The notes under the pieces were generated by a model that had not been told where the DNA came from, did no database searches, and saw only the letters and a program-made list of their open reading frames with translations. A stretch of 64,000 nt of DNA, from the NCBI GenBank assembly GCA_036971615.1, contig JAYKKR010000034.1, positions 248,001-312,000 of the forward strand, read 5' to 3'. This DNA comes from Amyloporia xantha (taxonomy: Eukaryota > Basidiomycota > Agaricomycetes > Polyporales > Adustoporiaceae). Shown here piece by piece: positions 1-10,239 of this stretch (position 1 is the stretch's first letter; the number at the start of each line of letters is the position of its first letter). The position numbers were made by a program, and so were the translations under genes.

Positions 1-2953
1 TGACAGCCTCATCGATATTAAAGTACGACGGGGAGCCTTCTTCTTGTTCATCTTTGCCTGAAACAGCGTGGAACACGATCGGGAATGTCTTCGAGACGAG
101 CAAATCCGAGCGGAGCATGCTGTTGACAACAGCGGGGTCACCACACGGTTGCAGTTCACGGTTGTAGAATTGCCTATTAGCAAAATTGATGATAGCTGGA
201 TGAGATCGCCAATGCTTCAACAGTTTCATGACTCTGTGGGCTATGAGCTCCAGACGCAAAAGGGGTTAGGAATAGGATGTGAAACGTACGTAAGTCCCAT
301 ATAGGTCTGCAAGTCATAGGTCGGCAGGCTCATCAATCTTTGTAAGTAGCTCTTCTGCAATCCCAACTCGCGTGCAAGAGTAGACCGAGTGACAGGGCCC
401 ATTTGCTGAACATCGCCTGCCAGTATGATATTGGTGCGCTCGTTGGCCATCGTCATAATAGGTATCATGATGTGCGGCTCCATACTTTGGCCTGCCTCAT
501 CGACGAAAATGTGACTGAACCACCCACGCTCCATGCCTAGCCCGTACGGAATTCCACCAGACACGCAAGTGCACACAACGACGCGGAACGCTTGCAGGAC
601 TTCCTTTTCCGGAATAACGAATACGTCGTTGCCATTTATGAGCGAAAAGTCCAGGACGACAGAGTCTTTGAGCTCTTCCGAGTCAGGTTTTCGCCAGAGC
701 GCGTTCAGCCTGAAGAGCTGCGCATTTCCGAGATCTGCCAGCTTCTCGACGAGTAGATCTGCAGCTTTGTTACTTGGAGCGCAGGCAAGCACCCTCGCAT
801 GCGGATCATGTTTCAATATTTGATGAATGGCCTCGATGATGGTGACCGTTTTCCCTGTCCCGGGTCTTGAGCATGCATGACGTTAGTACCAGACGGGTGA
901 CCGACAAAACTAAGGTACTGACGGTCCGTATACAACGAAAGGCACACTTCCTGGTGGCATGTTGACGATAGCAGCGATGGCTCCCATCTGCTCCGGGTTG
1001 GCTCCAAGGGTTTCATCCTCGAGTTCAAGCGCCTCAATCTGCGCGCGATTCACCCGACGTAACGCAACGACATCTTCTGGACGAGGAAATAAAAATCGAG
1101 ATTGCGTGTTCTGTAGAGTCACGGCCTGATGTGCCCTACGAAGCGATATGCGGTTTAGCTTGAAACGCACGTTCACCTTCTTGCTCGGGTGATTGTACAG
1201 GCTGAATTTGTCATCGAGGTGGATAGTGACCCATTTAGATTCAACTTGAAGTCTGTGCACCACACCCTCATACCACGCATCTGAATGATTCTCTGATTTT
1301 TGCACAAGGAGCCGATCGCCAACCAGTAGCGATGGTTTTCCCTCTGCTAGTCCTGGAACAGACAGACTGTCACATACGGGTGAGGACACAGACTCTTGAA
1401 ATACGATCAAGAGTACACACCGATAACGCGGCGGCTCAGCCTTGAGAGCTGTGTCCTTCAAGTCAAGCCGTGATAATTCAAGGCTGCATACACCGCATGA
1501 TTTTCTAGGTATGTATGAGTCATAGCGAATGAGCACGCACCTGAGGTGTAGCTCTTCCAAGTAGAGCAGTGTCTGGAAATGCTTCGCATACGTCTGACTA
1601 CTAAAAGTCGCCGGTAGAAAGCGGCGTTTGACCTCGCCGCGTATTGCACCTCGTTTCCCGGTGTTGAAAACTTTCTCCAGCGCTTCTGGTACAGGGAACC
1701 AGCCGCATTTCACAACCCAGGGTGTATTGGTCCACGTTGGTGGCCTAGACACCGGTATGACATTTCGAGCATGTTCAAGAGGCACAAAGAGCGGGCGGAT
1801 ATACTGGCCCTTAGGTTTCAGCAACTCGTAATCGCTGGCGGAGCCCACAGTGGCAGTGACACGCCGAAAGATCACGAAGCGTTCACGACTCTCTACATCA
1901 TGGAACTCAAATTCGAGCGTATCTTCAAAGCGCCCGATGTACGATGGATGGAACGTGACAACCACTGAGCGTGGCTGGCTACGGTTGATGAAGCGAGAAG
2001 TACCGCGAAGCATGGCTGAAAAACTGGACAGAACAAGCAGTCAATGAACGTGCTTGAGGCAAGAATACGCAAGGATACCTCGTAGTCTGTGCCTCTTCTC
2101 TGAGAGAGGACGAAAATCCCACACGAGCAAGAGCGATCAGCCCGCCCTGCACCTCGTTACTGACCGTCACCTCCAGTGTCCGCTCCGCCGAGAGTCCATG
2201 AGCGATGTCAGCCTCGACGATGCCAAAGTCAACGACCCCGCCAGCGCCGGAGACGACGATACCGTTCTTATTCTCTGCCGCCTGCGCGGTAACCTCGGCG
2301 AAACGCTGGCGTCTGATGTGGTACTGGTCCTGTGCAATGTGGGTCGACCAACGAGCCACGGGAACCTCGCGCTCGCACACGGCGCAATAGTTGGGCCCTG
2401 GGGAGGATGCACGCGCGCCGGATGCGGCCGCAAGGTCTGCGCGAACGCGTTGGTGCTGCGCGCCCTGCCTGTGCGTGTCATACATTTGCATGCTCTCGAA
2501 CACGATGTTGCAAACAAAGCATCGGACCGGGACAGATGCAGGGGCGGGGCGCCCTGAAGGCTCTGGTGCTGGTGGGCGCGGGTCATTCGATGGTATGGGC
2601 TGGCCGTTACTACCAGCGCCTGTAGAGTCCGTGTAAAATGCAATAGAATTTGTAATTGACATAGAAATACCTGCAGGCCGTGAGCTACTATTAGATCGCA
2701 CGCCAGACCGGTGGCTCTTGCCATTGAGATGGGCCTGCATCTGCAGACCGCTGTTGATCTTGACAGTGAGTCCGCAGGTGCAGGAAATCTCCTTGGGGTA
2801 ACCATCGTCAGTCGGCTGCGATGTGAATTGTGCTGCTCCCAGCCCGACTGAAACGCGATTCTGTTTCCGGAGGAGGTCCTGATGTCTCTGGCCATTCCAA
2901 TGCTGCTGCAGTTGGTGCGCATTAATCCTGAGGCCACATTCACAGAGGACCAT
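1..2953 (-). CDS. Mov10/SDE3-like SF1 RNA helicase with N-terminal C2H2 fingers (3' end cut by window edge)
   Basis: Superfamily 1 RNA helicase of the Mov10/SDE3 group, which acts in RNA silencing and mRNA surveillance in other eukaryotes. Exons on the minus strand: 2953-2671, 2619-2079, 2023-1541, 1483-1421, 1366-923, 865-290, 233-1; phases agree at every junction. The N-terminus has cysteine/histidine pairs typical of C2H2 fingers (CECGLRINAHQLQQH, CTCGLTVKINS, CFVCNIVF, CAVCEREV). Then come a beta-barrel linker with VPGLAEGKPSLLVGDR, the Walker A motif GPPGTGKT made only after removing the 866-922 intron, the Walker B VDEAGQSMEP, GDVQQMGPV, and KHWRSHPAIINFANRQFY. The first of these introns has a perfect TACTAAC branch point. 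The RecA2 C-terminus lies beyond base 1. The start at 2953 (MVLCECG) was chosen because it directly precedes the first finger; an earlier in-frame ATG exists near 3103. Family confident, precise silencing role inferred. Confidence 0.85.
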
Positions 2954-4455
2954 CTCGTACAACCTGGGAGGTGGGAGAGATGGGAGTAAAGAGACAACCC
3001 GACTTAGAGTTCGGTCTACTACCTGGGCATGACAGATGATGGACGCTTGTGGGTAATATGTCCATGTTCCGAGAGAGGTCTGCATTGCTTCCCCTTCCCA
3101 CACCTTTGTCGACCACTTCAGCCGCCGTGTCCCCTTGTTTGCAATTCAGCACAATTGCGTGAGAAATAGACTCATCACATCTTTCTTCTCCAAGCCACTA
3201 CCGTGACAGACACCGCGCGCCTAGGCCTTGCGCGCGCTGTCAAAATTGATTCATCCATTCAACTGAAATTTCATCTGTCAAAGAGAATAACCAAGTGGGT
3301 TGTATAGGTGCATGCACAGCAAGCAAAAGTTATGCCATGAAAGTCGGCGCTGCCGATTAGCTATCGTGTATCGCTGGCGAGCTGTGTAGTCGTCGAGACT
3401 TGTACCTAGTGCCAGTGGGAGTGAGAGTCTGACCGTCTGATTAAGTAATGATAATAAGAGACGCCTACTTCGGCAGACAAGATCAAAAGTTTGCAAATGT
3501 CCCGAGCAAGTTCGAACGCAGCTGGCTCTTGCGCTCGCAACATCAACGCCCACAGGAATGGAACAGGTCAAGGGCAGAGACAAAAATGAACGGAACCAAA
3601 CGAAATGGTGTGGAATGACTCGTGGGCGAAGCGAGCATACCCTATTACTCCTTCCAGTTGGAACAAACTTCGCCAAATAGTGACTGCAAATGCCCATGTT
3701 GAATTGTCTATGCTCCATAGGCCGCAAATCTTGTCTGTACCGCCTGTTTTGAATTTAAATACAGCTATGAGCAAGGTATCTTCACTCCCTCGGGGGGAAA
3801 CTGACCACGTTCAAATAGTGCCCAGGTCTACAAAGAGCCACACCGTGCTTGTCACGTGCGATCGTGTAATGCTGGCTCGAGAAGCCCTCAATATTCAACT
3901 TCTGGGTCTTTCTGTCTTACCTTCTACACTGTCAAATTTAAAAGACTGTATTTGAGGTTATTCATGATCGTCAAAGTGTCGAGCGCGCAACAGACCGGCC
4001 CACAGGCACATATTTATATCCGTTTATTATGTGGTCAACGCGGGCCGTATATGGAAAGTGTGTAAGTTCGATATGAAACGCGCGAATTGATTGAATCAGT
4101 GTACCCGGAAAAATGATCTCGTCCTCTCTCAGCACCCCATCTTACCAGGCATAGATCTCCTTTGCAGTCTGCTCAGTCTGGGAGGAATGGTGTGGCCGCA
4201 ATATGCAGTACCTGACCCGTCAAACCGTCAAAGTTAGTGTACTAAATCGACCAACTGTTCGGCCTTGTGACGCGTAACTTGAATACAACTGTTCTGTCAG
4301 GTTCAGCTGTTGCAAGGTCTTGTTAACGTGTGACCACAGCCACTCTTCAATTTATGATCTGGTCAAACGCTGCTCTGATGATAGGAATCAATCTGACACA
4401 GTAAACTTGTGCGCTGTTCAAAGTTCAAACCTCCCAGTGTTTCAAGAGGCCCTAT
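2954..4455. other. Intergenic region upstream of the helicase gene
   Basis: No supported gene. Open frames here (for example about 3278-3727 on the minus strand) show no recognisable domain or splice structure. The first few hundred bases should hold the helicase promoter. The right part runs up to the outer end of the long inverted repeat. Confidence 0.5.
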
Positions 4456-5170
4456 CTATGACATTATTTATCGTTGAAAATGTTCTGCGCGCAAGTTTGG
4501 GCCTATCACGGGTTTGAGTCTCAGATTCTGATCCTAGGTCACATGATTTGAGCGCCTCATTCCCTTTATAGTAATTTCGGGCTTATTTCGCGCGGCGGCG
4601 CTCTGCTTAGCTAATCAATTTTCCGACAATTAAAGAGTCAATACTTATCCATTCTCATGCTTCAGGTGTCGGCAGCACACAGAGAAATGTATACAAGTAA
4701 TAAATAATAGTTCATAATGATATGAAATCACTATAATAGGTAGAAGTGCCCGTGTATATATACCAAATTTATTAGGCCTGCATCAATCACAACCCATCGT
4801 ATTTGGGGCCTATTGTAACTGAAAAGCACTCAAATAGGGATATGATTATTCGACAATAAATTCATTCACTGCAGGTCACAGTGCAATATATTTCTTTCTA
4901 CTCCAGGCTGAAGGATTTCCACTGCAATAAAATTAAATTTGTATCATTGTACTTTCTACACTATCCATTCACATTAAAACATAGATGCATTACAGTCTGA
5001 CATCCAGGAAGAGACAACTATTGTCGTAATAGTACTACTGACTCCCGACTCCGCCGAGCGCATCAATAACTTGCCTTGCCATAAACGGCAGGCGTCGGTA
5101 GTTTTGTCATCGATTGGCGCTCACGACTCAAACCTGAATCTGAATAATCACGTGACGAGGTTCTGAACCT
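4456..5170 (+). repeat. Left arm of long inverted repeat (host of the Ngaro insertion)
   Basis: This 715-bp stretch is the reverse complement of 10240-10962 with scattered substitutions and a few small indels. Matching landmarks are ATTTATCGTTGAAAATGTT at the outer end, GCGCAAGTTTGGGCCTATC, AATAAATTCATTCACTGCAGG, and the inner end ACGTGACGAGGTTCTGAACC. The arms have clearly diverged, unlike the identical repeats of the retrotransposon between them, so the palindrome is the older structure. It codes for nothing recognisable. Its family is unknown: a foldback or non-autonomous terminal-inverted-repeat element is likely. No convincing target-site duplication was found at the outer ends. Confidence 0.85.
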
Positions 5171-5204
5171 CGATTATATTAAACAACGATAAATACACTT
5201 GGAT

Positions 5205-5224
5205 TGGACAGACGTGTTTGTCCA
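5205..5224 (+). other. Candidate tyrosine-recombinase core site (inverted repeat)
   Basis: TGGACA (5205-5210) and TGTCCA (5219-5224) are perfect inverted 6-mers around an 8-bp spacer, four bases inside the element's left terminus. The same site recurs at 9706-9725 just inside the B1/A2 junction. Short inverted arms around a 6-8-bp spacer are typical of tyrosine-recombinase core sites. The assignment is inference from position and symmetry. Confidence 0.4.
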
Positions 5225-5377
5225 GGGTCTATGCGACGACGACACGTGACACACGCGACTCCTGACGCGACGCGCTTTGAGCACGGTCAAAGCCTCGCGT
5301 CGCTTGGACGTATAGCAAAGCGCGGTCGCTCGCGCTTTGCTCTCGAAATTCTCATTGTCCTGGCAGGACCAGTTTGG

Positions 5378-5385
5378 TATATATA
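5378..5385 (+). promoter_or_regulatory. TATA box of the Ngaro promoter in repeat A1
   Basis: TATATATA at 5378-5385, followed about 30 bp later by a pyrimidine-rich, ATG-free leader reaching the Gag-like ORF. The identical copy in A2 is at 9879-9886. Placement in repeat A would regenerate the promoter after reverse transcription. Confidence 0.5.
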
Positions 5386-5529
5386 GAGCTCCCTCTTTCT
5401 TGTTTCTCCCCATCTTCTGTTTCTCACTTTCGTACTCGATAGGTATCTACATATCTCGTATCCCTCATCTTCTGTTTCTCACTTTCGTACTCGATAGTCT
5501 TCCCGACTTCGAGTACTTATTTTTCATCA

Positions 5530-6643
5530 GGAATTCCACCACGCTCGCGACCTCTCCCTGCTCGCGGACCCAACGGTCGATTCCTGAAGCCTTCTGATCT
5601 CACTCCTGTGGTCCCCGAAACTCCCGCCTCCACAGAAACAATCCCAAACATGCCTGGTCCCGCAGACGCGTCTGGCAGTGGTACGGTACTAGCACCCGAT
5701 CTCGGAGCTACCCCGCCAATCCCGGCTACCCCTGCCACCCCCTGCCGCTCCTGCTGCCCCGGTTGCCCCTGCCGCCCCCGCTGCACCTGCGGCTGCCTCT
5801 GGTAGTGTCCCAGTGACTCTCTCCATGGAGCAGCTTGCGGGACTTCTTACGCTACTCCGCCCAGCTGCAGCGGACGCGGCCTCGGCGGGAGGAACAGCTC
5901 CCTCTCAAGTAACCGCGGCATCGTTTCCAGCCTTCTCTATGGCCGCCGGCAGTCAGGTTACACCTGGTATGTCCCTCCTTGATTTATTCCCATCCGTCAA
6001 GGCAGGCGTGCTGTTAGATATTGCACGCCATGATTTCGAGCCCAGCGACCTTTATAAGTTGGATTCCAAGTACCGAGACAAGGCCGAGCGTTCCGTGCTC
6101 GACCTCTCCGGCAGCACGCTCACAGTACGCAGTACGACAACGAAGGATTACCCATCCTTCCACTCCTTATTCCTTCCTCTAACGGTATATTTCCGCATCC
6201 TTACGGCGTTCGCGGCCTCTAGCAGCAATGGCTCTTTTACCTATCAGGTTAGTACCGGCACGATGGAATACCTCTCGCAACTGGAGGTTTTCCACGAAGA
6301 CTACCAATGGTCTGCAGTACTATCCTATCACATGGAGTTCCATCACCGCCGCTTACGGGAAATGGCGCGTGGTGAGTACGCTGGCTGGTCGACGATCGAT
6401 GCCACTCTCCAGGTTAAACACCTTGTCGGACGTGAACGTACGCGCATCAATGCATCTCCCCGTAATGGCGCACAGAAGGCCACTGCTCCCTCGACAACTC
6501 GTGACAACTCAAATGAGGTTTGTCAACTATTCAACAAAGGGGTCTGCTCTTCTCCATGCCGGTACCGACGAGTTCACAAATGCTCAACGGCTGGTTGCGG
6601 TGCCACGGATCATGGGGCGCACTCCTGTCCAAAATCCACTTGA
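5530..6643 (+). CDS. Gag-like ORF1 of the Ngaro element (N-terminal frame break)
   Basis: The main frame (5693-6643) encodes about 300 residues ending in a Cys/His cluster (CQLFNKGVC...CRYRRVH, then CSTAGCGATDHGAHSC) like the nucleic-acid-binding knuckles of Gag proteins. Upstream, a plausible Pro/Ala/Thr-rich N-terminus lies in the preceding frame from about 5530. The two frames meet in a Pro/Ala repeat at a run of five C (5738-5742), where one C fewer would make the frame continuous. The ORF ends at TGA 6641-6643, and the same frame stays open directly into the RT ORF. No ATG clearly marks the start; an intron or non-ATG start cannot be excluded. Confidence 0.65.
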
Positions 6644-8977
6644 AGGGCTGGCAGGACGGGTGGTGCACCTGTCTCTGCCGCCGCTCGTTCTTGCCACCCT
6701 CTGGACGAGTCACCCCGGTCCCCCAATGTCTTGGCTTCTCTCGCCCTCGATACCGATACTTCTCTAATAGCCTGTCCCGTTGACAGCCCTCCGAGTTGTC
6801 CCGTTGACACTTCTACAGTTCCCGTTGAACTCTCGCCGTTCTCGCTGTTGCCGCATGCTGCGCTCTTCCCACCCGGGCCCCCGCCACCTCCACGTCCTAA
6901 CACCGACCCGCGGTGCAACACCGTCATGCACACCTCCCCCGCCAAGGGTCCACGTGTCGCCTCAACGCTGCGGCATGATGCTTGGGAGTACTACTTATCA
7001 GATTATCCAGACCGCATTTTTGTATCTTCCCTTCTGCATATAATCGATTATGGTGCCTCCATTGGGTTCATCGGCCCCGAGCATGACCAACACTGCCGCA
7101 ATCTGAAAACCGCCATCGAGAACCCTGCCGTGATTGATGCTGACATTGCCTCGCTCCTCGCTCACCAGCGCATGCATGGCCCCTTCCCCAGCCCACCTCT
7201 TCCCGCTTTTCGCTGTTCCCCCCTTGGGACAGTCTCTCGCAAGCGCAAGCCTGGCAAGCTCCGCGTTATCAATCACCTCTCTTGGCCTGATACGGCGTCT
7301 GTCAACGATGGCATACCCGATTCGGAAGCCCATATCTCCTACGAATCTTTTGAGCAGGCGGTTGCGGAGCTGTCCCGGCTCGGGCGTGGCACCCTCCTTG
7401 CCAAACTTGATCTTAAGGATGCTTTCCGTCACATCCCCGTTCGCACGCAGGACTGGCACCTCCTCGGCTGCCAGTGGCAAAATTCATTCTACTACTACAT
7501 CATTCTCGTCTTCGGGCTGAAGACCGCACCTTACATCTTCAACCTATTTTCAGAAGCCTTGCACTGGATCATCCAACGCCACATCCCAGCTTCTCTTCGT
7601 CACTACCTCGACGACTTTCTTTCCCTATTCCGGCCTGGCACATCTGCATCCTACGCCAACGCCGCCATCGACTGGATCATGGGTCTCGGCGATCTGCTTG
7701 GCTTGCATTTCCAGCACGAGAAGACCACGCGCCCCTGTACCGTACTGGAGTTTCTCGGTCTGGAGCTTGACTCCGAGGCGATGGAAGCCCGGCTCCCCCT
7801 GGACAAGCTCACTTACCTGCGGGAATTGCTTGCTGATTGGTCTTCGAAAGCTCGCTGCACGCTGCGTGAGCTCCAGGAGCTTGTTGGCTTCCTTCAATTT
7901 GTTTCCCAGGTCATCCCTCATTCCCGTGCCTTCATCCGTCGCCTGATTGATTTCTCGACCACTTTCCGCAGCTCCTACGCTGTCCGCTTCATCCCCGCGT
8001 ATGCTCGTGCTGATCTACTCTGGTGGCGCACGTTTGTGCCTGCTTGGAATGGCATCCGCCTTCTTCACCCATCACGACCTGCCGTTCACATTCATACCGA
8101 TGCCAGCGGTACCAAGGGTATTGGTGGTGTATATGGGAATCTGTGGTTCGCTTCCCGTGTTCCCCGTCGCTTCCGGGGTACTCGGCGTGACATCCAGTTC
8201 AAGGAGCTCTATGCCGTTATTCAGGCCGTCCTTCGATGGGGCCATCAGTGGGCAGGTTGCCATATCGTGTTTCATATTGACAATGAAGTCATCGTAAATG
8301 CCGTCACTACCGAGCGAAACCGTTCCCGCCATACCATGACATTGCTGCGTCTCCTCCTAATGCTCGCCGCCTGCCTTGACTTCTCGTTTTCCGCATCGTG
8401 GCTTCCTTCTAAAGCTAACGCGCTCGCTGACGCTGCCTCTCGTTTTCAGTACTCCCGCCTGTTCGAACTGGCACCGTACCTGGATCGCAAGCCTTGCTCA
8501 CCAATCCCCCATCTTACTGGTTTGAAACGCACTCTCACTACTCACGACAAGTCGCATTCTACCTCTGGCACGGGCTCGCATCCAGCACTCGCAAAACGTA
8601 CTCCACAGGTCAAAAATCTTTCCTTGACTTCCTACGCCTCCATCCCGCCTATCTTGCCCCCGACGGCTCCTTCTTACCCGCATCGCAGCGCGCCATCATG
8701 GAATGGATCGCCTCCCTTGGTGGGCGCTCTCTGCAACCCAAAACCATTAAATCCTACCTCTGCGCCGTTCGTTCCCTGCACGTCGACGCCGACCTTCCAT
8801 TCGCCGTCTGTGAGGCACCGGTCGTGCAGCGCCTCATCCGGGGCATCAAGCGCTACCATGGGGAGCGCGAACGTAACCCCAAACTCCCGATCACCATCGA
8901 CGTCCTCCGACGGCTGTGTGCCGCCCTCCCGGCTTCACCTGTTTCGGTCTGGGATGCATCCTTCTATGCAGCTATAA
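6644..8977 (+). CDS. Reverse transcriptase-RNase H ORF of the Ngaro element
   Basis: Pol-type ORF in the same frame as ORF1, separated from it only by a TGA. RT motifs occur in order: KLRVINHLSWP, LAKLDLKDAFRHIPV (first catalytic Asp), FGLKTAPYIFN, and RHYLDDFLSLF with the YLDD catalytic pair near 7600. RNase H follows: VHIHTDASGTKG, QFKELYAV, HIDNEVIV, and SKANALADAASR near 8410. Recognisable sequence ends at about 8490. The remaining open frame to 8977 is a shadow of the recombinase frame. No start codon is clear after 6643, so expression as a Gag-Pol readthrough product is possible but unproven. Confidence 0.85.
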   Translation, partial: RAGRTGGAPVSAAARSCHPLDESPRSPNVLASLALDTDTSLIACPVDSPPSCPVDTSTVPVELSPFSLLPHAALFPPGPPPPPRPNTDPRCNTVMHTSPAKGPRVASTLRHDAWEYYLSDYPDRIFVSSLLHIIDYGASIGFIGPEHDQHCRNLKTAIENPAVIDADIASLLAHQRMHGPFPSPPLPAFRCSPLGTVSRKRKPGKLRVINHLSWPDTASVNDGIPDSEAHISYESFEQAVAELSRLGRGTLLAKLDLKDAFRHIPVRTQDWHLLGCQWQNSFYYYIILVFGLKTAPYIFNLFSEALHWIIQRHIPASLRHYLDDFLSLFRPGTSASYANAAIDWIMGLGDLLGLHFQHEKTTRPCTVLEFLGLELDSEAMEARLPLDKLTYLRELLADWSSKARCTLRELQELVGFLQFVSQVIPHSRAFIRRLIDFSTTFRSSYAVRFIPAYARADLLWWRTFVPAWNGIRLLHPSRPAVHIHTDASGTKGIGGVYGNLWFASRVPRRFRGTRRDIQFKELYAVIQAVLRWGHQWAGCHIVFHIDNEVIVNAVTTERNRSRHTMTLLRLLLMLAACLDFSFSASWLPSKANALADAASRFQYSRLFELAPYLDRKPCSPIPHLTGLKRTLTTHDKSHSTSGTGSHPALAKRTPQVKNLSLTSYASIPPILPPTAPSYPHRSAPSWNGSPPLVGALCNPKPLNPTSAPFVPCTSTPTFHSPSVRHRSCSASSGASSATMGSANVTPNSRSPSTSSDGCVPPSRLHLFRSGMHPSMQL

Positions 8978-9575
8978 CCACGGCCTTTGCCGGCTTCCTT
9001 CGCTGCGGCGAGTTTACAGTCGATCGTGCCTCCTCCTTTACTCCTGCCACTAATCTTACTCGTGGTGCTGTTCAGTTTTACCTTCAATGGATCTTCCCTC
9101 TCACGTTCTTCTATCCCTGCCTTCCTCGAAAACCGACCCTTTTCGCAAGGGTGTTTCCATCGTTATAGCTGCCGCGCCAACCGCCTCTACCTGTGCTGTC
9201 TCAGCGCTGCGCCACCTGTTCACGGTTGACCCTCAGCCGCCAAATGCTCCTCTATTCCCCGATGGCTTTGGTGCAGCCATGACTCGGGCTGGCTTCCTGT
9301 CTCGCCTCAAAGCTCTCGTTGGGACCATTGGCCTTGATGACTCCAAGTTCTCGGGGCACAGCTTTCGCCGCGGGGCTGCAACTTCTGCTGCCACCGTCGG
9401 CTACTCTGACTACGAGATTCAGCAGCTTGGACGATGGCGCAGCGATGCTTACCGTCTCTACATCGACGTCCCTCGCGACCGTATGCTCCACCTCTCCTCT
9501 CGACTCCACTGGGCCGATCCTCACACTCAGCCTTTCGTGCCTCCGGCCCTTCCCTTCGTTCCCATCATAGCTTGA
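8494..9575 (+). pseudogene. Tyrosine recombinase of the Ngaro element (frameshifted)
   Basis: Tyrosine recombinase that would insert the circular intermediate. The N-terminal SAM-like domain (SSTRKTYSTGQKSFLDF) and the first catalytic Arg (FLRCGEFT) lie in one frame up to about 9080. The catalytic HxxR (GHSFRRGAAT) and terminal Tyr region (DAYRLYID) lie in the next frame to the stop at 9575. The break falls at a T4 run (9076-9079), where one more T would restore continuity. The N-terminus is also offset by one frame from the RNase H domain at about 8490. With the other repeats identical, these breaks are either recent, programmed, or sequence errors. Confidence 0.8.
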
Positions 9576-9700
9576 GCTCGGCCCGGCGGCCCCATTCCGG
9601 GGTGCCCGTCACAACCCCGGAACGGTCCCAGGTCGCGCAAGAGAGTGGCGGCGACACGAAATATCATTTCGTTAGCCCATTCACGAAGGAGGGTCATAGA
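9570..9700 (+). repeat. Split direct repeat B1 of the Ngaro element
   Basis: 131 bp, identical to B2 at 10106-10236 (offset 536), and overlapping the end of the recombinase ORF. It holds a hairpin: TTCCGGGGT (9595-9603) pairs perfectly with ACCCCGGAA (9614-9622) around a 10-base loop. B1 abuts A2 directly at 9700/9701. Confidence 0.92.
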
Positions 9701-10029
9701 TGGATTGGACAGACGTGTTTGTCCAGGGTCTATGCGACGACGACACGTGACACACGCGACTCCTGACGCGACGCGCTTTGAGCACGGTCAAAGCCTCGCG
9801 TCGCTTGGACGTATAGCAAAGCGCGGTCGCTCGCGCTTTGCTCTCGAAATTCTCATTGTCCTGGCAGGACCAGTTTGGTATATATAGAGCTCCCTCTTTC
9901 TTGTTTCTCCCCATCTTCTGTTTCTCACTTTCGTACTCGATAGGTATCTACATATCTCGTATCCCTCATCTTCTGTTTCTCACTTTCGTACTCGATAGTC
10001 TTCCCGACTTCGAGTACTTATTTTTCATC
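9701..10029 (+). repeat. Split direct repeat A2 of the Ngaro element
   Basis: Identical to A1, including the TATA box (9879-9886) and the inverted-repeat core-like site (9706-9725). It is followed by a unique 76-bp pyrimidine-rich spacer (10030-10105) before B2. Confidence 0.93.
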
Positions 10030-10105
10030 CCCTCCCATCCGCTCTCCCTCCGACTTTGTCTCTTTCTTTGTCTGTAGTAGTTCGCTCATGTATTCGCTCC
10101 CACCG

Positions 10106-10236
10106 GCTTGAGCTCGGCCCGGCGGCCCCATTCCGGGGTGCCCGTCACAACCCCGGAACGGTCCCAGGTCGCGCAAGAGAGTGGCGGCGACACGAAATAT
10201 CATTTCGTTAGCCCATTCACGAAGGAGGGTCATAGA
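10106..10236 (+). repeat. Split direct repeat B2, right terminus of the Ngaro element
   Basis: Identical to B1, with the hairpin at 10131-10139/10150-10158. The element ends ...GTCATAGA at 10236, and the right arm of the host palindrome begins four bases later. No target-site duplication is seen, as expected for tyrosine-recombinase integration. Confidence 0.92.
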
Positions 10237-10239
10237 CAT

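Larger units (their letters stand above)
5200..5528 (+). repeat. Split direct repeat A1 of the Ngaro element
   Basis: 329 bp, identical to A2 at 9701-10029 (offset 4501). It starts TGGATTGGACAGACG and ends CTTATTTTTCATC. It contains a 6-bp inverted repeat near its start, several overlapping GC-rich palindromic segments, a TATA box, and a 29-bp direct duplication (CTTCTGTTTCTCACTTTCG..., near 5413 and 5467) in the predicted leader. Confidence 0.93.
5200..10236 (+). mobile_element. Ngaro-like tyrosine-recombinase retrotransposon with split direct repeats
   Basis: A 5037-bp element of the DIRS order, Ngaro group. Its layout is A1 (5200-5528), coding region, B1 (9570-9700), A2 (9701-10029), a 76-bp spacer, B2 (10106-10236). 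A1 and A2 (329 bp) are identical by eye, as are B1 and B2 (131 bp). This A1-ORF-B1-A2-B2 pattern is diagnostic of Ngaro/PAT-type elements, which move through a circular DNA intermediate integrated by a tyrosine recombinase instead of a DDE integrase. The coding region has a Gag-like ORF with a Cys/His knuckle, RT with YLDD, RNase H, and a tyrosine recombinase. Identical repeats indicate very recent insertion, but the copy carries several reading-frame interruptions and may depend on trans-acting proteins. Confidence 0.93.

Noticed and set aside
3278..3727. 149-residue minus-strand open frame
   Set aside because: No recognisable motif, odd composition and no neighbouring exons; not annotated as a gene.
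8494..8977. The RT frame stays open for 160 more residues past RNase H
   Set aside because: It is Pro/Ser-rich nonsense antiphase to the real recombinase frame, so treated as a shadow ORF.
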